The notes under the pieces: model-generated
The model's database searches: none
What the model saw: only the letters and a program-made list of their open reading frames with translations
What the model was told of the DNA's origin: nothing
In this document: in pieces, positions 40,077-48,435 of the stretch
How the letters are laid out: every line of letters starts with the position of its first letter
Position numbering within the stretch: the stretch's first letter is position 1
Source of the DNA: a virus
Length of the DNA: 64,000 nt
Reading direction: 5' to 3' (one strand)
IMG/VR virus record: IMGVR_UViG_3300028802_000011
Coordinates: 1-64,000 of that record
Translations under genes and position numbers: made by a program

Positions 40077-40556
40077 GTGCGAACGAAACAGGAAGTACTC
40101 GAGAAGTTGAAAGAGCCGCCCAGCAGTATGTTCGGCTTCGACTATGAGATCTACACGACTTACGTCAGCTTCGAGGAGTGCAAAGCTGCCGGCCTCACGA
40201 AGGAAGGAGCCACTGGCGCGGAGTGGGGAGTGCCTCACCCACTCACACGTGAACGTGTGTTGTCCGACATGGCCGATTACATGATGGGCTATGGATGGCC
40301 GAAGGCGCGCGATCATCGTGGGCTCAGCGCTGGCCGTACAATCGACAAGATGCGCGCGTGGATGTGGCTGTTGAAGGACGACTACATCGCAGTGAAGATT
40401 GACTCTGATGAGCTCAGTCACTTGAATTATGGATGCCCTATCCTCGAGGCCATCTGTAAGAGGTACGACTTCCCTATCCCTCAAGACGAGGACATTGCCC
40501 GTATGATCCGCGGCGAATCCTGTCAACCCAACTGTCAAGAAGGATGTGGACAATGA
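40077..40556 (+). CDS. Hypothetical protein
   Basis: 159 residues, GTG start with AAGGAGG 6 nt upstream; a further upstream in-frame ATG lies in the previous gene. Helical; contains MADYMMGYGWPKARD and a Cys-rich end ESCQPNCQEGCGQ that may bind metal. Function unknown. Overlaps the next gene by 4 nt. Confidence 0.5.
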   Translation: MRTKQEVLEKLKEPPSSMFGFDYEIYTTYVSFEECKAAGLTKEGATGAEWGVPHPLTRERVLSDMADYMMGYGWPKARDHRGLSAGRTIDKMRAWMWLLKDDYIAVKIDSDELSHLNYGCPILEAICKRYDFPIPQDEDIARMIRGESCQPNCQEGCGQ

Positions 40557-41392
40557 TCAGTTCTGACATGACCGTCTTCATTCCAACCCTCAAACGAATC
40601 GGCATCAACAAGCAGATCACTCTGCGTGAGCTATTGACAAAGTCAAGCATCAAGCCTATCATCGTGTGCCCCGAAGACGAAGTGATGAAGCACGCCGCTT
40701 ATCATCCTTCGGGATCCGCCGGCGTCTGGGGATGCCCTGTACCTGGGATTGGACCGACGAGGCAGTGGATCCTCGAACAGTCTGAAACCGAGGGCGTCGT
40801 GATGCTGGACGATGATCTGTACTTCAGCCAGCGTCAAGACCCGAACGCTCCAAGGCCTCTCATCAGATCCGAGAAATTGGATCCGATGTTCGACTGGATC
40901 CAAGCTCAACTCGACGCCGGCTTCGTTCACGGCGGCATCAGTGCTCGCCAGGGAAACCAGAACATCATGGTCGGCTGGACAGACTGCATCCGTGTCAACA
41001 ACGCGCATTTCTTTAACGCCGAGAGATACCTCAATGAGAAGATGCGCTTCGACAATCTTCCGGTGATGGAGGACTTCGACGTGACTCTCAGTCTGTTGTT
41101 GAGAGGCTACCCGAATCGCGTTGCGTATCATTACTGCTGGTCTCAAAGAGGAAGTGGCCTTGAAGGAGGCTGCTCGGGCTATCGCACAAAGGAGGTGCAG
41201 GCCCAGGCCGCGATGATGCTCCAGAACAAGTTTCCGGAGTTCGTGAAGCAGGTCACGAAGACGAGCATCTCCGGCGGGGAGCTCTTCGCCGGCGAGAGAC
41301 AGGACGTGAACATCCAGTGGCTCAAGGCCTGGAACGCCAGGTCAACCGAAGACAACCTCCCTCGAACTGAACTCCAACTCAAACGAAAGTGA
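40553..41392 (+). CDS. GT-A glycosyltransferase, TAGT-like
   Basis: 279 residues. A DxD motif in EGVVMLDDDLYFSQR (about residues 80-94), the SARQGNQNIMVGW segment and a conserved late VMEDFDVTLSLLLRGYPNR match the TET-associated glycosyltransferase (TAGT) group of phage proteins linked to modified bases. Start at 40553 (ATGA overlap). It is coupled to a FlbD-like gene, a radical SAM enzyme and a GT-B protein. No TET/JBP dioxygenase is seen nearby. Acceptor could be a modified base in DNA; inference. Confidence 0.68.
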   Translation: MISSDMTVFIPTLKRIGINKQITLRELLTKSSIKPIIVCPEDEVMKHAAYHPSGSAGVWGCPVPGIGPTRQWILEQSETEGVVMLDDDLYFSQRQDPNAPRPLIRSEKLDPMFDWIQAQLDAGFVHGGISARQGNQNIMVGWTDCIRVNNAHFFNAERYLNEKMRFDNLPVMEDFDVTLSLLLRGYPNRVAYHYCWSQRGSGLEGGCSGYRTKEVQAQAAMMLQNKFPEFVKQVTKTSISGGELFAGERQDVNIQWLKAWNARSTEDNLPRTELQLKRK

Positions 41393-41589
41393 GGCTGATT
41401 CAAATGCTCCGGCTAACCCACAAGGACGGTCATGACGTATGGCTCAGTGTCCTGCACGTCCTGTTCATTCGTTCCTATTCCGAGGAGGGTGGCTCGGTCA
41501 TTGAGCTGACTTCGGGATCACACGTTTTCGTTCGTGAGAATCCCACCCAAGTTGCGGCTCTCGTGAACAGCAAGATGAGGGACCAGTGA
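41389..41589 (+). CDS. FlbD-like small protein
   Basis: 66 residues from GTG 41389 (GTGA overlap), or 61 from ATG 41404. The sequence MLRLTHKDGHDVWLSVLHV, then SVIELTSGSHVFVRENPTQV resembles FlbD-type small proteins (strand, turn, ITLxxGxxxxVxEsxxEV). In bacteria such proteins regulate flagellar gene expression; in phages they are of unknown role. Coupled to the radical SAM gene downstream. Confidence 0.5.
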   Translation: MRLIQMLRLTHKDGHDVWLSVLHVLFIRSYSEEGGSVIELTSGSHVFVRENPTQVAALVNSKMRDQ

Positions 41590-42629
41590 CCCAGACACCT
41601 CCGTTCTCAGTCCAAGTGGAACTCGTGGAAGGCTGCACCTTGGCCTGCGAGTTCTGTGGCATCAACGGCATTCGGGAGAAGCCTGGGAACTTCAAGCACA
41701 TGAAGGCGGCGACAGCCGTGCGGATTGCCATGGAGTTGAAGAGGCTCAAGGCCGACGGCTGGAATCCGCGCATCGAATTCGCCATGCACGGTGAGCCGTC
41801 GATGCACGAGTATCTCGATGTCGTCGTGAATGCTTTCCGTGAAGCCCTCGGCCCAAAGACTTCGCTCGTGATGTTCAGCAACGGCAGCGGCTTCCTGTCG
41901 AACCCGACGAAGAAGATCAACTCCCTCCTCGAAGCTGGCCTCAACACTCTTGGGCTTGACAACTACGAACACGTGAGCATCGTGCCTCGCGTCATCGGAA
42001 GCTATCAAGGCCCGTATCCTGTGTACCACTACCCAGAGCAGGAGGAGCATAACCTGCACTCTGGCAGACGCGTCGGCCACAAGGATATAGTAGTGATCCG
42101 CGATATCACTACTGCGGCATTCGGCAATCACTCAACACTCAATACGCACTGCGGCGGCGGGACGGAAGTGCCGGAGAGTATGCCCCTCAAGCAGCGATGC
42201 GCGAAACCGTTCCGCGAGATGTCGTTTCGCTGGGACGGCAACGTTGCAATCTGCTGCAATGACTTCCGAGGAGTCTACAAGTGTGGCAACATCTTGGAGC
42301 TCCCGATGGATGCACTGTGGAATAACCAGGCCTTCCACTCGGCTCGCAAGAAGCTCTATCACTCAGATCGAGGCTTTGATCCGTGTGACAAGTGCAACGC
42401 GAAGTCTATGCGCGTTGGCCTGCTGCCTGATCACAGAGGGAACGAAGTCCTGCAGTACGCAGATGCAACCGATGCAGCCGTGATTGCTGAGGCCACAGCC
42501 GGCGCTTCGTACACTTCCATCATCCTACGGCGATGGGAAAAGAAGACGCATCCCGACCAGACGTATAACCTGGTCCCCGATAGAACCAAAGCTCTGAAGG
42601 ACGCAATGAAGAACGGGCACAAGTCATGA
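41586..42629 (+). CDS. Radical SAM enzyme with SPASM-like C-terminus
   Basis: 347 residues, GTG start in a GTGA overlap. Radical SAM motif EGCTLACEFCGI (CxxxCxxC, about residues 17-24), MHGEPSMHEY as the GGEP equivalent, and C-terminal CAKPFREMSFRWDGNVAICC followed by YKCGNILE and DPCDKCNAKSM, a typical SPASM/twitch auxiliary-cluster arrangement. It is not closely similar to the enzyme at 19603. Flanked by glycosyltransferases, so it may act on a sugar, modified base or peptide; the substrate cannot be told from sequence. Confidence 0.85.
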   Translation: MTQTPPFSVQVELVEGCTLACEFCGINGIREKPGNFKHMKAATAVRIAMELKRLKADGWNPRIEFAMHGEPSMHEYLDVVVNAFREALGPKTSLVMFSNGSGFLSNPTKKINSLLEAGLNTLGLDNYEHVSIVPRVIGSYQGPYPVYHYPEQEEHNLHSGRRVGHKDIVVIRDITTAAFGNHSTLNTHCGGGTEVPESMPLKQRCAKPFREMSFRWDGNVAICCNDFRGVYKCGNILELPMDALWNNQAFHSARKKLYHSDRGFDPCDKCNAKSMRVGLLPDHRGNEVLQYADATDAAVIAEATAGASYTSIILRRWEKKTHPDQTYNLVPDRTKALKDAMKNGHKS

Positions 42630-43555
42630 TTCGTATGGCAGTGCTCCACGTGAACACAGCGAAGATCGATTCGACAAGTCCAACGATGCGCATTGCTAGA
42701 TTCGCTGCCGAGCAACTGGAGATACCTCTTGCTCACGACGTCGAGTCTGCGAAGAAGATCCTGCAGACTGGCAGGCCGGACGTTCTCTTCGTGAAGCACG
42801 GACTCCTCCGGTTCAGTGAGCATCGCGAGGAGGCGCTCGCTCTGTACGCGTCGGCCGGCAAGATCGTCAATCTCGAGAACGATTGTATGTTCGAGCGCGA
42901 CGTGCGGTTCCGCAAGATCTACCCGACGGAGATCATGTGGAGCACTGTGCCCAGTCGGCTGTTGAAGCCGGTGGACTCGTACATCAACTGGAACGTTCTC
43001 ACCTGGCACCCTCCGTCGCAGTGGCGCGAGCCTCTTCCATTTTCAACGCCAGCGGTCACGAATCGGATACTATACTACGGAGCATACAAAGAAATCCGGG
43101 CAGCCTCGTTCAAGAAGTTCTTCTCCGGAGCTTTGGGTGTTGACGTCTCCAGTTACAGAGGAGGCCAGCGGTTCACACCTTACGGGCAGAACGTTCGCAT
43201 GATCAGCGGGAAGTTGAGGAAGATCATCAAGGCCTACGCCTCGACACTCTACATCGAAGACGACTACTCACACGAGACGTACTCCTCCCCCGCGAACAGG
43301 TTCTACGAATCCCTGCAGGAAGGCCTCGCCATCATCTTCGACGAGGCTTGCCACTCGACGTTCAACAAAGCCGGCATCGGCATCAAGCAGTACTCGGCGT
43401 CAACTCCGGAGGAAGTCGTTGCGAAGATGAAGCACTGGCAGGACATCAGGCAAGAACAGAGGGACCACTGGCTCAGGGACTACTCCCTCGAGCTGCGGGA
43501 GCAGATCAAATCGGCGAGGGTGAAGCTGATTCGCCACGTCGCCGGAGGACTCTAG
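42626..43555 (+). CDS. GT-B-like glycosyltransferase
   Basis: 309 residues. The C-terminal region SSPANRFYESLQEGLAIIFD followed by FNKAGIGIKQY has the donor-site pattern (NR-x-YE-x-L-x-EG) of GT-B enzymes seen in phage and lipopolysaccharide clusters; the N-terminal part contains a Rossmann-like strand near DVLFVKHGLLRF. Start at 42626 gives an ATGA overlap. Member of the coupled 40553-43555 run. Confidence 0.62.
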   Translation: MIRMAVLHVNTAKIDSTSPTMRIARFAAEQLEIPLAHDVESAKKILQTGRPDVLFVKHGLLRFSEHREEALALYASAGKIVNLENDCMFERDVRFRKIYPTEIMWSTVPSRLLKPVDSYINWNVLTWHPPSQWREPLPFSTPAVTNRILYYGAYKEIRAASFKKFFSGALGVDVSSYRGGQRFTPYGQNVRMISGKLRKIIKAYASTLYIEDDYSHETYSSPANRFYESLQEGLAIIFDEACHSTFNKAGIGIKQYSASTPEEVVAKMKHWQDIRQEQRDHWLRDYSLELREQIKSARVKLIRHVAGGL

Positions 43556-43557
43556 AC

Positions 43558-44133
43558 ATGAAGTCGATTATGACAACGTTCACAGGCAAGAAGATCGATC
43601 CTCTGAATCTCACAGATAAAGACATCGACATCGTGGACATCGCGCATCACCTTGCCTGTGTCAACCGATTCGCCGGAGCCGCCCGAGTTCCCGTGAATGT
43701 TGCCCATCATTCAATCTTCGTCAGCATTCTCGTGCCTCCGTATCTCAGGTTGAAAGCCCTGCTCCACGACGGCAGTGAAGCTTATCTTGGGGACATTGTC
43801 AAGTGGCTGAAGAGCAGCCCTCCCTTCGCTGAGTATCGTCGTGTTGAGCACGGGGTTCAGCAGAAGATCTGGACAAAGTTCGGCTGCACCGCAGACCATG
43901 AGGATCACATCGAGACGGCCGACAGACTCGCCGTTCGCTACGAAGCAGCACAGGTGATGCCGCGCATTGACACTCCTGTCGAGTCAACAAAACTGTATGG
44001 AGCCCTCACTGAGAGCGAGGTCGCACATATTGACGTGGCCTGCAAGAAGCACTTCGGGATGCCGTGGAGGCCGATGAACTGGCACGACAGTGAACAACTG
44101 TTCATGCTCGTCTTCAAGCAACTCGCGAAGTGA
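43558..44133 (+). CDS. HD-domain phosphohydrolase (YfbR-like)
   Basis: 191 residues. HD-superfamily metal ligands are visible: VNVAHHSIFVS (His50/51), then LLHDGSEAYLGDI (His70, Asp71), with a later ETADRLAVRYE segment. The layout matches phage HD proteins related to 5'-deoxynucleotidases such as YfbR. Probable role: hydrolysis of (d)NMPs or other nucleotides, adjusting the pool for modified-base synthesis. The start at ATG 43558 follows the GT stop closely; a much earlier in-frame start is inside that gene. Confidence 0.78.
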   Translation: MKSIMTTFTGKKIDPLNLTDKDIDIVDIAHHLACVNRFAGAARVPVNVAHHSIFVSILVPPYLRLKALLHDGSEAYLGDIVKWLKSSPPFAEYRRVEHGVQQKIWTKFGCTADHEDHIETADRLAVRYEAAQVMPRIDTPVESTKLYGALTESEVAHIDVACKKHFGMPWRPMNWHDSEQLFMLVFKQLAK

Positions 44134-44142
44134 CAATTTCCA

Positions 44143-44172
44143 TTGCTCCAAGTTGTTAACTTGTGGTATAGT
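44143..44172 (+). promoter_or_regulatory. Promoter with AAGTTGTTAACTT operator
   Basis: -35 TTGCTC (44143-44148), 18-bp spacer, -10 TATAGT (44167-44172). The spacer includes the inverted repeat AAGTT-gtt-AACTT (44150-44162), matching the operator at 25605 in core. Starts the second modification/repair operon. Confidence 0.72.
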
Positions 44173-44189
44173 GAGGCTCGCTAACAGTT

Positions 44190-45062
44190 ATGCAATACAT
44201 CGATGAGTACTTCGCGACGGCGCGTGAGCGTTACGAGATCATGCTCAAGAAGAGCAGACTTGAACCGAGGCCGTGGACGAGTGATACTATCTTCCAGAAC
44301 TTCAGGTTCTGCAATGTTCACCGCGAGCACGACAAGACTACTCAATGGCTCAGGGATCACATACGCCAGCCGCTCATCAGGGAATTTCAACGAGTCACGG
44401 AGCCCGAGCTCAATGCCGTCAAGCTCGAGATCGTTCTTGCTACTCTTGCATTCCGCTGGTTCAACAAGATCGAGACCGGAGTAACCCTCCTCGATCTGCT
44501 GCTCGGGAAGTGGGATTCCGAGGAGGCTATGAGGCGGCTTCGTGGGGTGAGCCCAGTTGTGAGCGGAGCGTACATCATCCTCGGGAAACAGGGAATGGAG
44601 AAGGCAGAAGGAGTACTGTGGTGCATCGACACTGCCAGACGTCTTGTTCCTACGATGCAGCCGTGGAACTGGAAGTCACTCCAAGACGCTCACGCTGATC
44701 TGAAGGAGCTCCCTTACATGGGGAGGTTCATGGCGTATGAAGTAGTCACGGATCTGCGACACACTCCTGTGCTCAGTGACGCCCCTGACATCACGACGTG
44801 GGCCTCGGCCGGACCCGGCTGCGCACGGGGACTGGGATGGGCGAACTCTGGTAACTCTGCTGAGTTCAGCTACGGATCTCAGTGGGACCAGAACGTGATG
44901 AACAACATGATGTACGAAATCGTCGAGGCTTCCAAGAAGACGGAGTACTGGCCGAAGGAGTGGCAGGCCTGGGAAATGCGCGAGGCCGAACACTGGGCCT
45001 GTGAGTACGACAAGTATAAGAGAGCGCAGGCCGGTGACAAGCTGAAGAGGAGGTACCAGTGA
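44190..45062 (+). CDS. HMUDK-helical / aGPT-PPlase-like thymine modification protein
   Basis: 290 residues. The N-terminal part ARERYEIMLKKSRLEPRPWT, SDTIFQNFRFCNVHREHDKTT and QWLRDHI is the hallmark of the alpha-glutamyl/putrescinyl thymine pyrophosphorylase and 5-hmdU DNA kinase helical domain family, whose members replace a phosphorylated 5-hydroxymethyl-uracil group in phage DNA. The C-terminal YMGRFMAYEVVTDLRHTP helix-hairpin-like segment fits the DNA-glycosylase-type fold. The P-loop kinase that normally works with it is not recognised here. First gene after the operator-bearing promoter. Good family match; activity is inferred. Confidence 0.75.
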   Translation: MQYIDEYFATARERYEIMLKKSRLEPRPWTSDTIFQNFRFCNVHREHDKTTQWLRDHIRQPLIREFQRVTEPELNAVKLEIVLATLAFRWFNKIETGVTLLDLLLGKWDSEEAMRRLRGVSPVVSGAYIILGKQGMEKAEGVLWCIDTARRLVPTMQPWNWKSLQDAHADLKELPYMGRFMAYEVVTDLRHTPVLSDAPDITTWASAGPGCARGLGWANSGNSAEFSYGSQWDQNVMNNMMYEIVEASKKTEYWPKEWQAWEMREAEHWACEYDKYKRAQAGDKLKRRYQ

Positions 45063-45772
45063 GCGCAGCCAAGAAATTACTCGATGCGCTGAAGGGGAGG
45101 CAGCCGGCGCCAGGCTCTTCCAGCGACCCGCCAGGCGACCCGCCGCCGGCTGACATGCCAATACCTGAGCCGGCTGGCACGGTCGCGCTGGAGCCTATTT
45201 CCCCGGGTCCTGCCGACGGCCTGGCGCGGGCCATACAGGCTATAAACGCACTGGGCGTCGCTGTCGGGCGCATCGATATCGTGGAGCGTGTTGAACAACT
45301 TCGCATTCTTCTTGAAGATGGAAAGCCTCCGGTCCTTCCTGACATGATCGTGAATCAGATCGTTGTCACACCACCTCCGTCGCCACGGTTCACTTGTGAG
45401 ATCCTGTTCAACCCGGAGACTTATGTTCCGGAGAGCATCGCACATCCTTCACTCTACGAACCTCCGGTTCGACAGGACTGTCTGTGGATCGCGGCGAATA
45501 ATCTCCCCAACACGACGGATCATTTCTGTGTTGGAAGGTGTGGTCGAGATCGTGAACGTGAAGTCTACGGGTCTCGTGGAAGACCAGTGAACGTCACGTC
45601 AATGGGCGATTCGTATGAAGTCCATGCAACTGTGGTTCCTGAGACAAAGCCTATGCCTCCTCGGCCGGACTATCAGACTCCTGACCCAGACGACTTCGAT
45701 GAAGACAATTACGAAAACACTCGAGACGATACACTTGACGAGCGAGATATCGAAGACGAGGACGAGGAGTGA
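45059..45772 (+). CDS. Hypothetical protein with acidic C-terminus
   Basis: 237 residues, GTG start overlapping the previous stop. N-terminal Pro-rich linker (GRQPAPGSSSDPPGDPPPAD), a central beta-rich domain with NNLPNTTDHFC and CGRD, and an extremely acidic tail of Asp, Glu and Asn from about residue 195. Such tails often recruit ssDNA-binding or replication proteins. Not recognised. The first 160 nt are notably GC-rich. Confidence 0.5.
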   Translation: MSAAKKLLDALKGRQPAPGSSSDPPGDPPPADMPIPEPAGTVALEPISPGPADGLARAIQAINALGVAVGRIDIVERVEQLRILLEDGKPPVLPDMIVNQIVVTPPPSPRFTCEILFNPETYVPESIAHPSLYEPPVRQDCLWIAANNLPNTTDHFCVGRCGRDREREVYGSRGRPVNVTSMGDSYEVHATVVPETKPMPPRPDYQTPDPDDFDEDNYENTRDDTLDERDIEDEDEE

Positions 45773-46368
45773 AACAACGTTCGCTGTTCGATTCACCCGA
45801 TGTCGAGCGTGTGGGGATGGGGGATGTTCAACTCATCCTCGGTGACTGCCAGCGCTGTCGCCTGTCGAAGTCTCGCAACAAGATCGTCTTCGGCTCTGGC
45901 AATCAACACGCGAAGCTGATGTTCATCGGCGAGGCACCGGGTGAATTCGAGGATGTGACTGGCCTGCCGTTCGTGGGCAAAGCCGGTGTCCTTCTCGCTG
46001 AGATCTTCACTGCTAACAAGATCACAAGGGACGAAGTCTACATTGCGAACGTCTTGAAGTGCCGGCCTCCTGGCAACAGGAATCCGGCTGATGATGAAGT
46101 TGCTGAGTGCCGTCCGTTCTTGGAACTTCAGATCAAGGCCATCGAGCCGCGAGTCATCGTTGCTCTTGGCAAGTTTGCATCGGCCATCCTCACAGGGCAC
46201 AGCGAGTCTGTTCACAAGCTTCGTGGGAAGGTCTATCCGTATAAGCCGCTGCCAGGTGTTCGCGTCATCACTACTTTCCATCCGGCTTATGTTCTTAGGA
46301 ATGGAGTGATGCGCAAGGAACTCGAAGCCGACATCTGGCTGGCAATCGAGGAGGCTCGTCGTGGTTAG
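45769..46368 (+). CDS. Family 4 uracil-DNA glycosylase
   Basis: 199 residues. Four cysteines for a [4Fe-4S] cluster: DCQRCRLSKSRNK (Cys27, Cys30), NVLKCRPPGNRNP and DDEVAECRPF. Catalytic/active-site motif 1 is GEAPGEFEDVTGLPFVGKAG, and motif 2 is TFHPAYVLRN. It excises uracil (and perhaps oxidised or modified pyrimidines) from DNA. GTG start. In a phage with probable thymine modification it could act on unwanted bases or on host DNA. Confidence 0.9.
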   Translation: MKQRSLFDSPDVERVGMGDVQLILGDCQRCRLSKSRNKIVFGSGNQHAKLMFIGEAPGEFEDVTGLPFVGKAGVLLAEIFTANKITRDEVYIANVLKCRPPGNRNPADDEVAECRPFLELQIKAIEPRVIVALGKFASAILTGHSESVHKLRGKVYPYKPLPGVRVITTFHPAYVLRNGVMRKELEADIWLAIEEARRG

Positions 46369-46645
46369 AACTTGGAAGGAAGCTCTTCTTCCGGCGTGGG
46401 AATACTACAACGATCGCAGGGCTCCTAATGGCGCTGGTGGATGGCTGCACATCGCACTCGATGACGGAAACCTGGAGCGAGGGAACATCCAGTTCTGTCA
46501 CGATCAAGCCGTCGAGAACAATGACCCAGCCGGCGCAAGCCTCGCGCGTCTGCTACTTGACATGAGCTACACTCAGCGAGCCAAGCTCTACGCGAACTAC
46601 GATCTCTATTGTCTTGGAGCTGATAGACCGGAGGAGAAGTCTTGA
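46361..46645 (+). CDS. Hypothetical protein
   Basis: 94 residues, GTG start overlapping the UDG gene by 8 nt with GAGGAGG ahead. Contains HIALDDGNLERGNIQFCHDQ and a helical DPAGASLARLLLDMS; I have seen this kind of protein in other phages without known function. Ends in a TTGA overlap with the thymidylate synthase-like gene. Confidence 0.5.
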   Translation: MVRTWKEALLPAWEYYNDRRAPNGAGGWLHIALDDGNLERGNIQFCHDQAVENNDPAGASLARLLLDMSYTQRAKLYANYDLYCLGADRPEEKS

Positions 46646-47748
46646 GAGTACTGGAAGTTCGTAACGTCCACGCCGCACTGCCGCAGGGACTGGACCTCAT
46701 CGCGAAGCACTCTGTTAGTCGCGATAGCCGGTTTGGCAAGGTCCTCGTCCTGCCCTGGCCTGTCGCAACTGTGTATTCCCATCCGTTGGAGCGCGTCATC
46801 TTTTGGGAGGAGCGCGATGCCAATCCGTTCTTTCACTTGTATGAAGCCCTGTGGATGCTCGCAGGTCGTAACGACGTCGAGCCGTTACTCCGTTATGTTA
46901 AGACCTTCAATCAGTTCAGTGACGACGGTGAGACAATTCACGACGCATATGGACATCGCTGGCGGAAGCGATTTCACGGGGTCGACCAGATCCGAGAGAT
47001 TGTCTATGCACTCAAGCAGAACCGGGATGACCGTCGCTGCGTGTTACAGATGTGGTCTCCAGAGAGTGATCTCGGACGCGTAGGCAAAGCGTTCCCGTGC
47101 AACCTGACGGCGACGTTTCAAGTCGGGGTGCAGGGCAAACTCGACATGACCGTCTTCTGCCGCTCCAATGACATGATCCTCGGGGCGTACGGCGCGAACG
47201 CGTTTCACTTCAGCATGCTCCTCGAGTATATGGCAGCTCGCATCGGCGTCGAGCCCGGTGTCTATACTCAGATCTCTACGAACATGCACATCTACGATCA
47301 CGCTCTCAACAAGGGCATGACCCGGATGCTTCACAACTTGGACTATTACTTGGATCAACTTGGACCGTACCCTCCGAGGAGTGTCGAAGTAACTAGCATG
47401 AGCGACGCGGCTCCGGTCTATCTCAAGACTGCTGGTGTTCGTCCTGCGTTGATGCCGACGGAGAACTGCGATCTTGATGTGCTGATCAAGACGTTGCTCT
47501 ACGACGCAGACTCCGGTTTCATCTCCGAGCGCTGTCGAGATGACTACATGGAGTGGTTCAACGTCTGCTCGGCAGTACTCAAGTCGCATCACGTCTACAA
47601 GAGCATCCCGGCTGGCCCGAGTCCTCTGCGTTTCCAGAAGGCCTACGAGGTTCTTCAGGATGCGCCGCAGGATGTCGATCTCGTTCAGGCAGCTTATCAG
47701 TGGTTCCAGCGCCGTGAAGTGATGCACTGGGGGAAGGAATACAAGTGA
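46642..47748 (+). CDS. Thymidylate synthase-family protein (possible dUMP hydroxymethylase)
   Basis: 368 residues, TTG start coupled to the upstream stop with GGAGGAG ahead. Family motifs: catalytic Cys153 in KAFPCNLT, FCRSNDMILGAYGANAFHF with Asn186 (dUMP rather than dCMP recognition), and STNMHIYDH. It would add a one-carbon unit from methylene-tetrahydrofolate to dUMP. Ordinary ThyA would give dTMP; phages with hypermodified thymine use homologues making 5-hydroxymethyl-dUMP. With the aGPT-PPlase-like gene upstream the latter is plausible. It is longer than classic ThyA (about 264 residues) by an extra C-terminal domain, as in phage hydroxymethylases. Confidence 0.82.
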   Translation: MRVLEVRNVHAALPQGLDLIAKHSVSRDSRFGKVLVLPWPVATVYSHPLERVIFWEERDANPFFHLYEALWMLAGRNDVEPLLRYVKTFNQFSDDGETIHDAYGHRWRKRFHGVDQIREIVYALKQNRDDRRCVLQMWSPESDLGRVGKAFPCNLTATFQVGVQGKLDMTVFCRSNDMILGAYGANAFHFSMLLEYMAARIGVEPGVYTQISTNMHIYDHALNKGMTRMLHNLDYYLDQLGPYPPRSVEVTSMSDAAPVYLKTAGVRPALMPTENCDLDVLIKTLLYDADSGFISERCRDDYMEWFNVCSAVLKSHHVYKSIPAGPSPLRFQKAYEVLQDAPQDVDLVQAAYQWFQRREVMHWGKEYK

Positions 47749-48260
47749 TGCTCGTGTGGATGTGCGGCTTCGACAGGAACTCCTGCATCGTGTGCAGGGA
47801 GCAACATGGAACTATCGTCGACGGCCCTCACGAGTGCCTCAGCCCTCTTGGGTGCAGGTGCCTCGAGATCTCCGTGGATGAGAAACATAACGGAGTCTGG
47901 GGCATCATCAGCAACGGCATCTGGGAAAAAGGCCAGCCGGCTGCTCCATCGTACAATCACACCCGTGAAGACTCTGCCCTTACTCCATGTGAAATCTGCA
48001 AGGTCTGCCCAGAATCCGCCGTAGAGAATCCATCCCATTACGGCGGAGCACACGATCCGTATGAACACGTCAAGGTCGCAGAGGCCAAGGGTTGGGACAG
48101 CGACGCATTCATCTACAACACGACGAAGTATCTCTGGCGATTCGGCAAGAAAGCAGGAGCGAGCATCCTGCAAGATCTGAAGAAGGCCAGGTGGTACCTC
48201 GACAGGAAGATCAAGAACCTGGAGAAAGAAGAGAGTCATGGCGATCACCAGCAATCGTGA
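47748..48260 (+). CDS. DUF3310 protein with Cys-rich N-terminus
   Basis: 170 residues from ATG 47748. The C-terminal half PSHYGGAHDPYEHVKVAEAK, then NTTKYLWRFGKKAG and ILQDLKKARWYLDRKI is the SaV-like/DUF3310 signature, widespread in phages and sometimes annotated as a nucleotide kinase, though no P-loop is present. The N-terminal half carries cysteine motifs (CIVCREQHG, CEICKVCP) that look like an added zinc module. Function unproven. Confidence 0.72.
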   Translation: MLVWMCGFDRNSCIVCREQHGTIVDGPHECLSPLGCRCLEISVDEKHNGVWGIISNGIWEKGQPAAPSYNHTREDSALTPCEICKVCPESAVENPSHYGGAHDPYEHVKVAEAKGWDSDAFIYNTTKYLWRFGKKAGASILQDLKKARWYLDRKIKNLEKEESHGDHQQS

Positions 48261-48435
48261 CCGTTACGTTCCGTTTCACACGACCCCTGATGTTCAGGAG
48301 GCATTGAAGGAGCACACAGAGAAGACCGGCGAGAAGCGCTCGAAGATCATCCACGACATCATCGTCAGTGCTTTACAGAAGATGGGCTATGACGTGACGG
48401 GCTACGAGTTGAGGAAGGAGGAAGACAAGTCGTGA
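48238..48435 (+). CDS. Ribbon-helix-helix-like small protein
   Basis: 65 residues: short N-terminal strand region RYVPFHTTPDVQEALKEHTE, then a helix-turn-helix-like KTGEKRSKIIHDIIVSALQK. The pattern is consistent with an RHH-type DNA-binding protein (strand, helix, helix) and could be the regulator of the repeated operator. Starts 23 nt inside the DUF3310 gene. Confidence 0.5.
   Translation: MAITSNRDRYVPFHTTPDVQEALKEHTEKTGEKRSKIIHDIIVSALQKMGYDVTGYELRKEEDKS

Noticed and set aside
40553-47748. TET/JBP-type dioxygenase
   Set aside because: Searched the neighbourhood of the TAGT-like gene for HxD...H double-stranded beta-helix motifs and found none; the TS homologue route is favoured.
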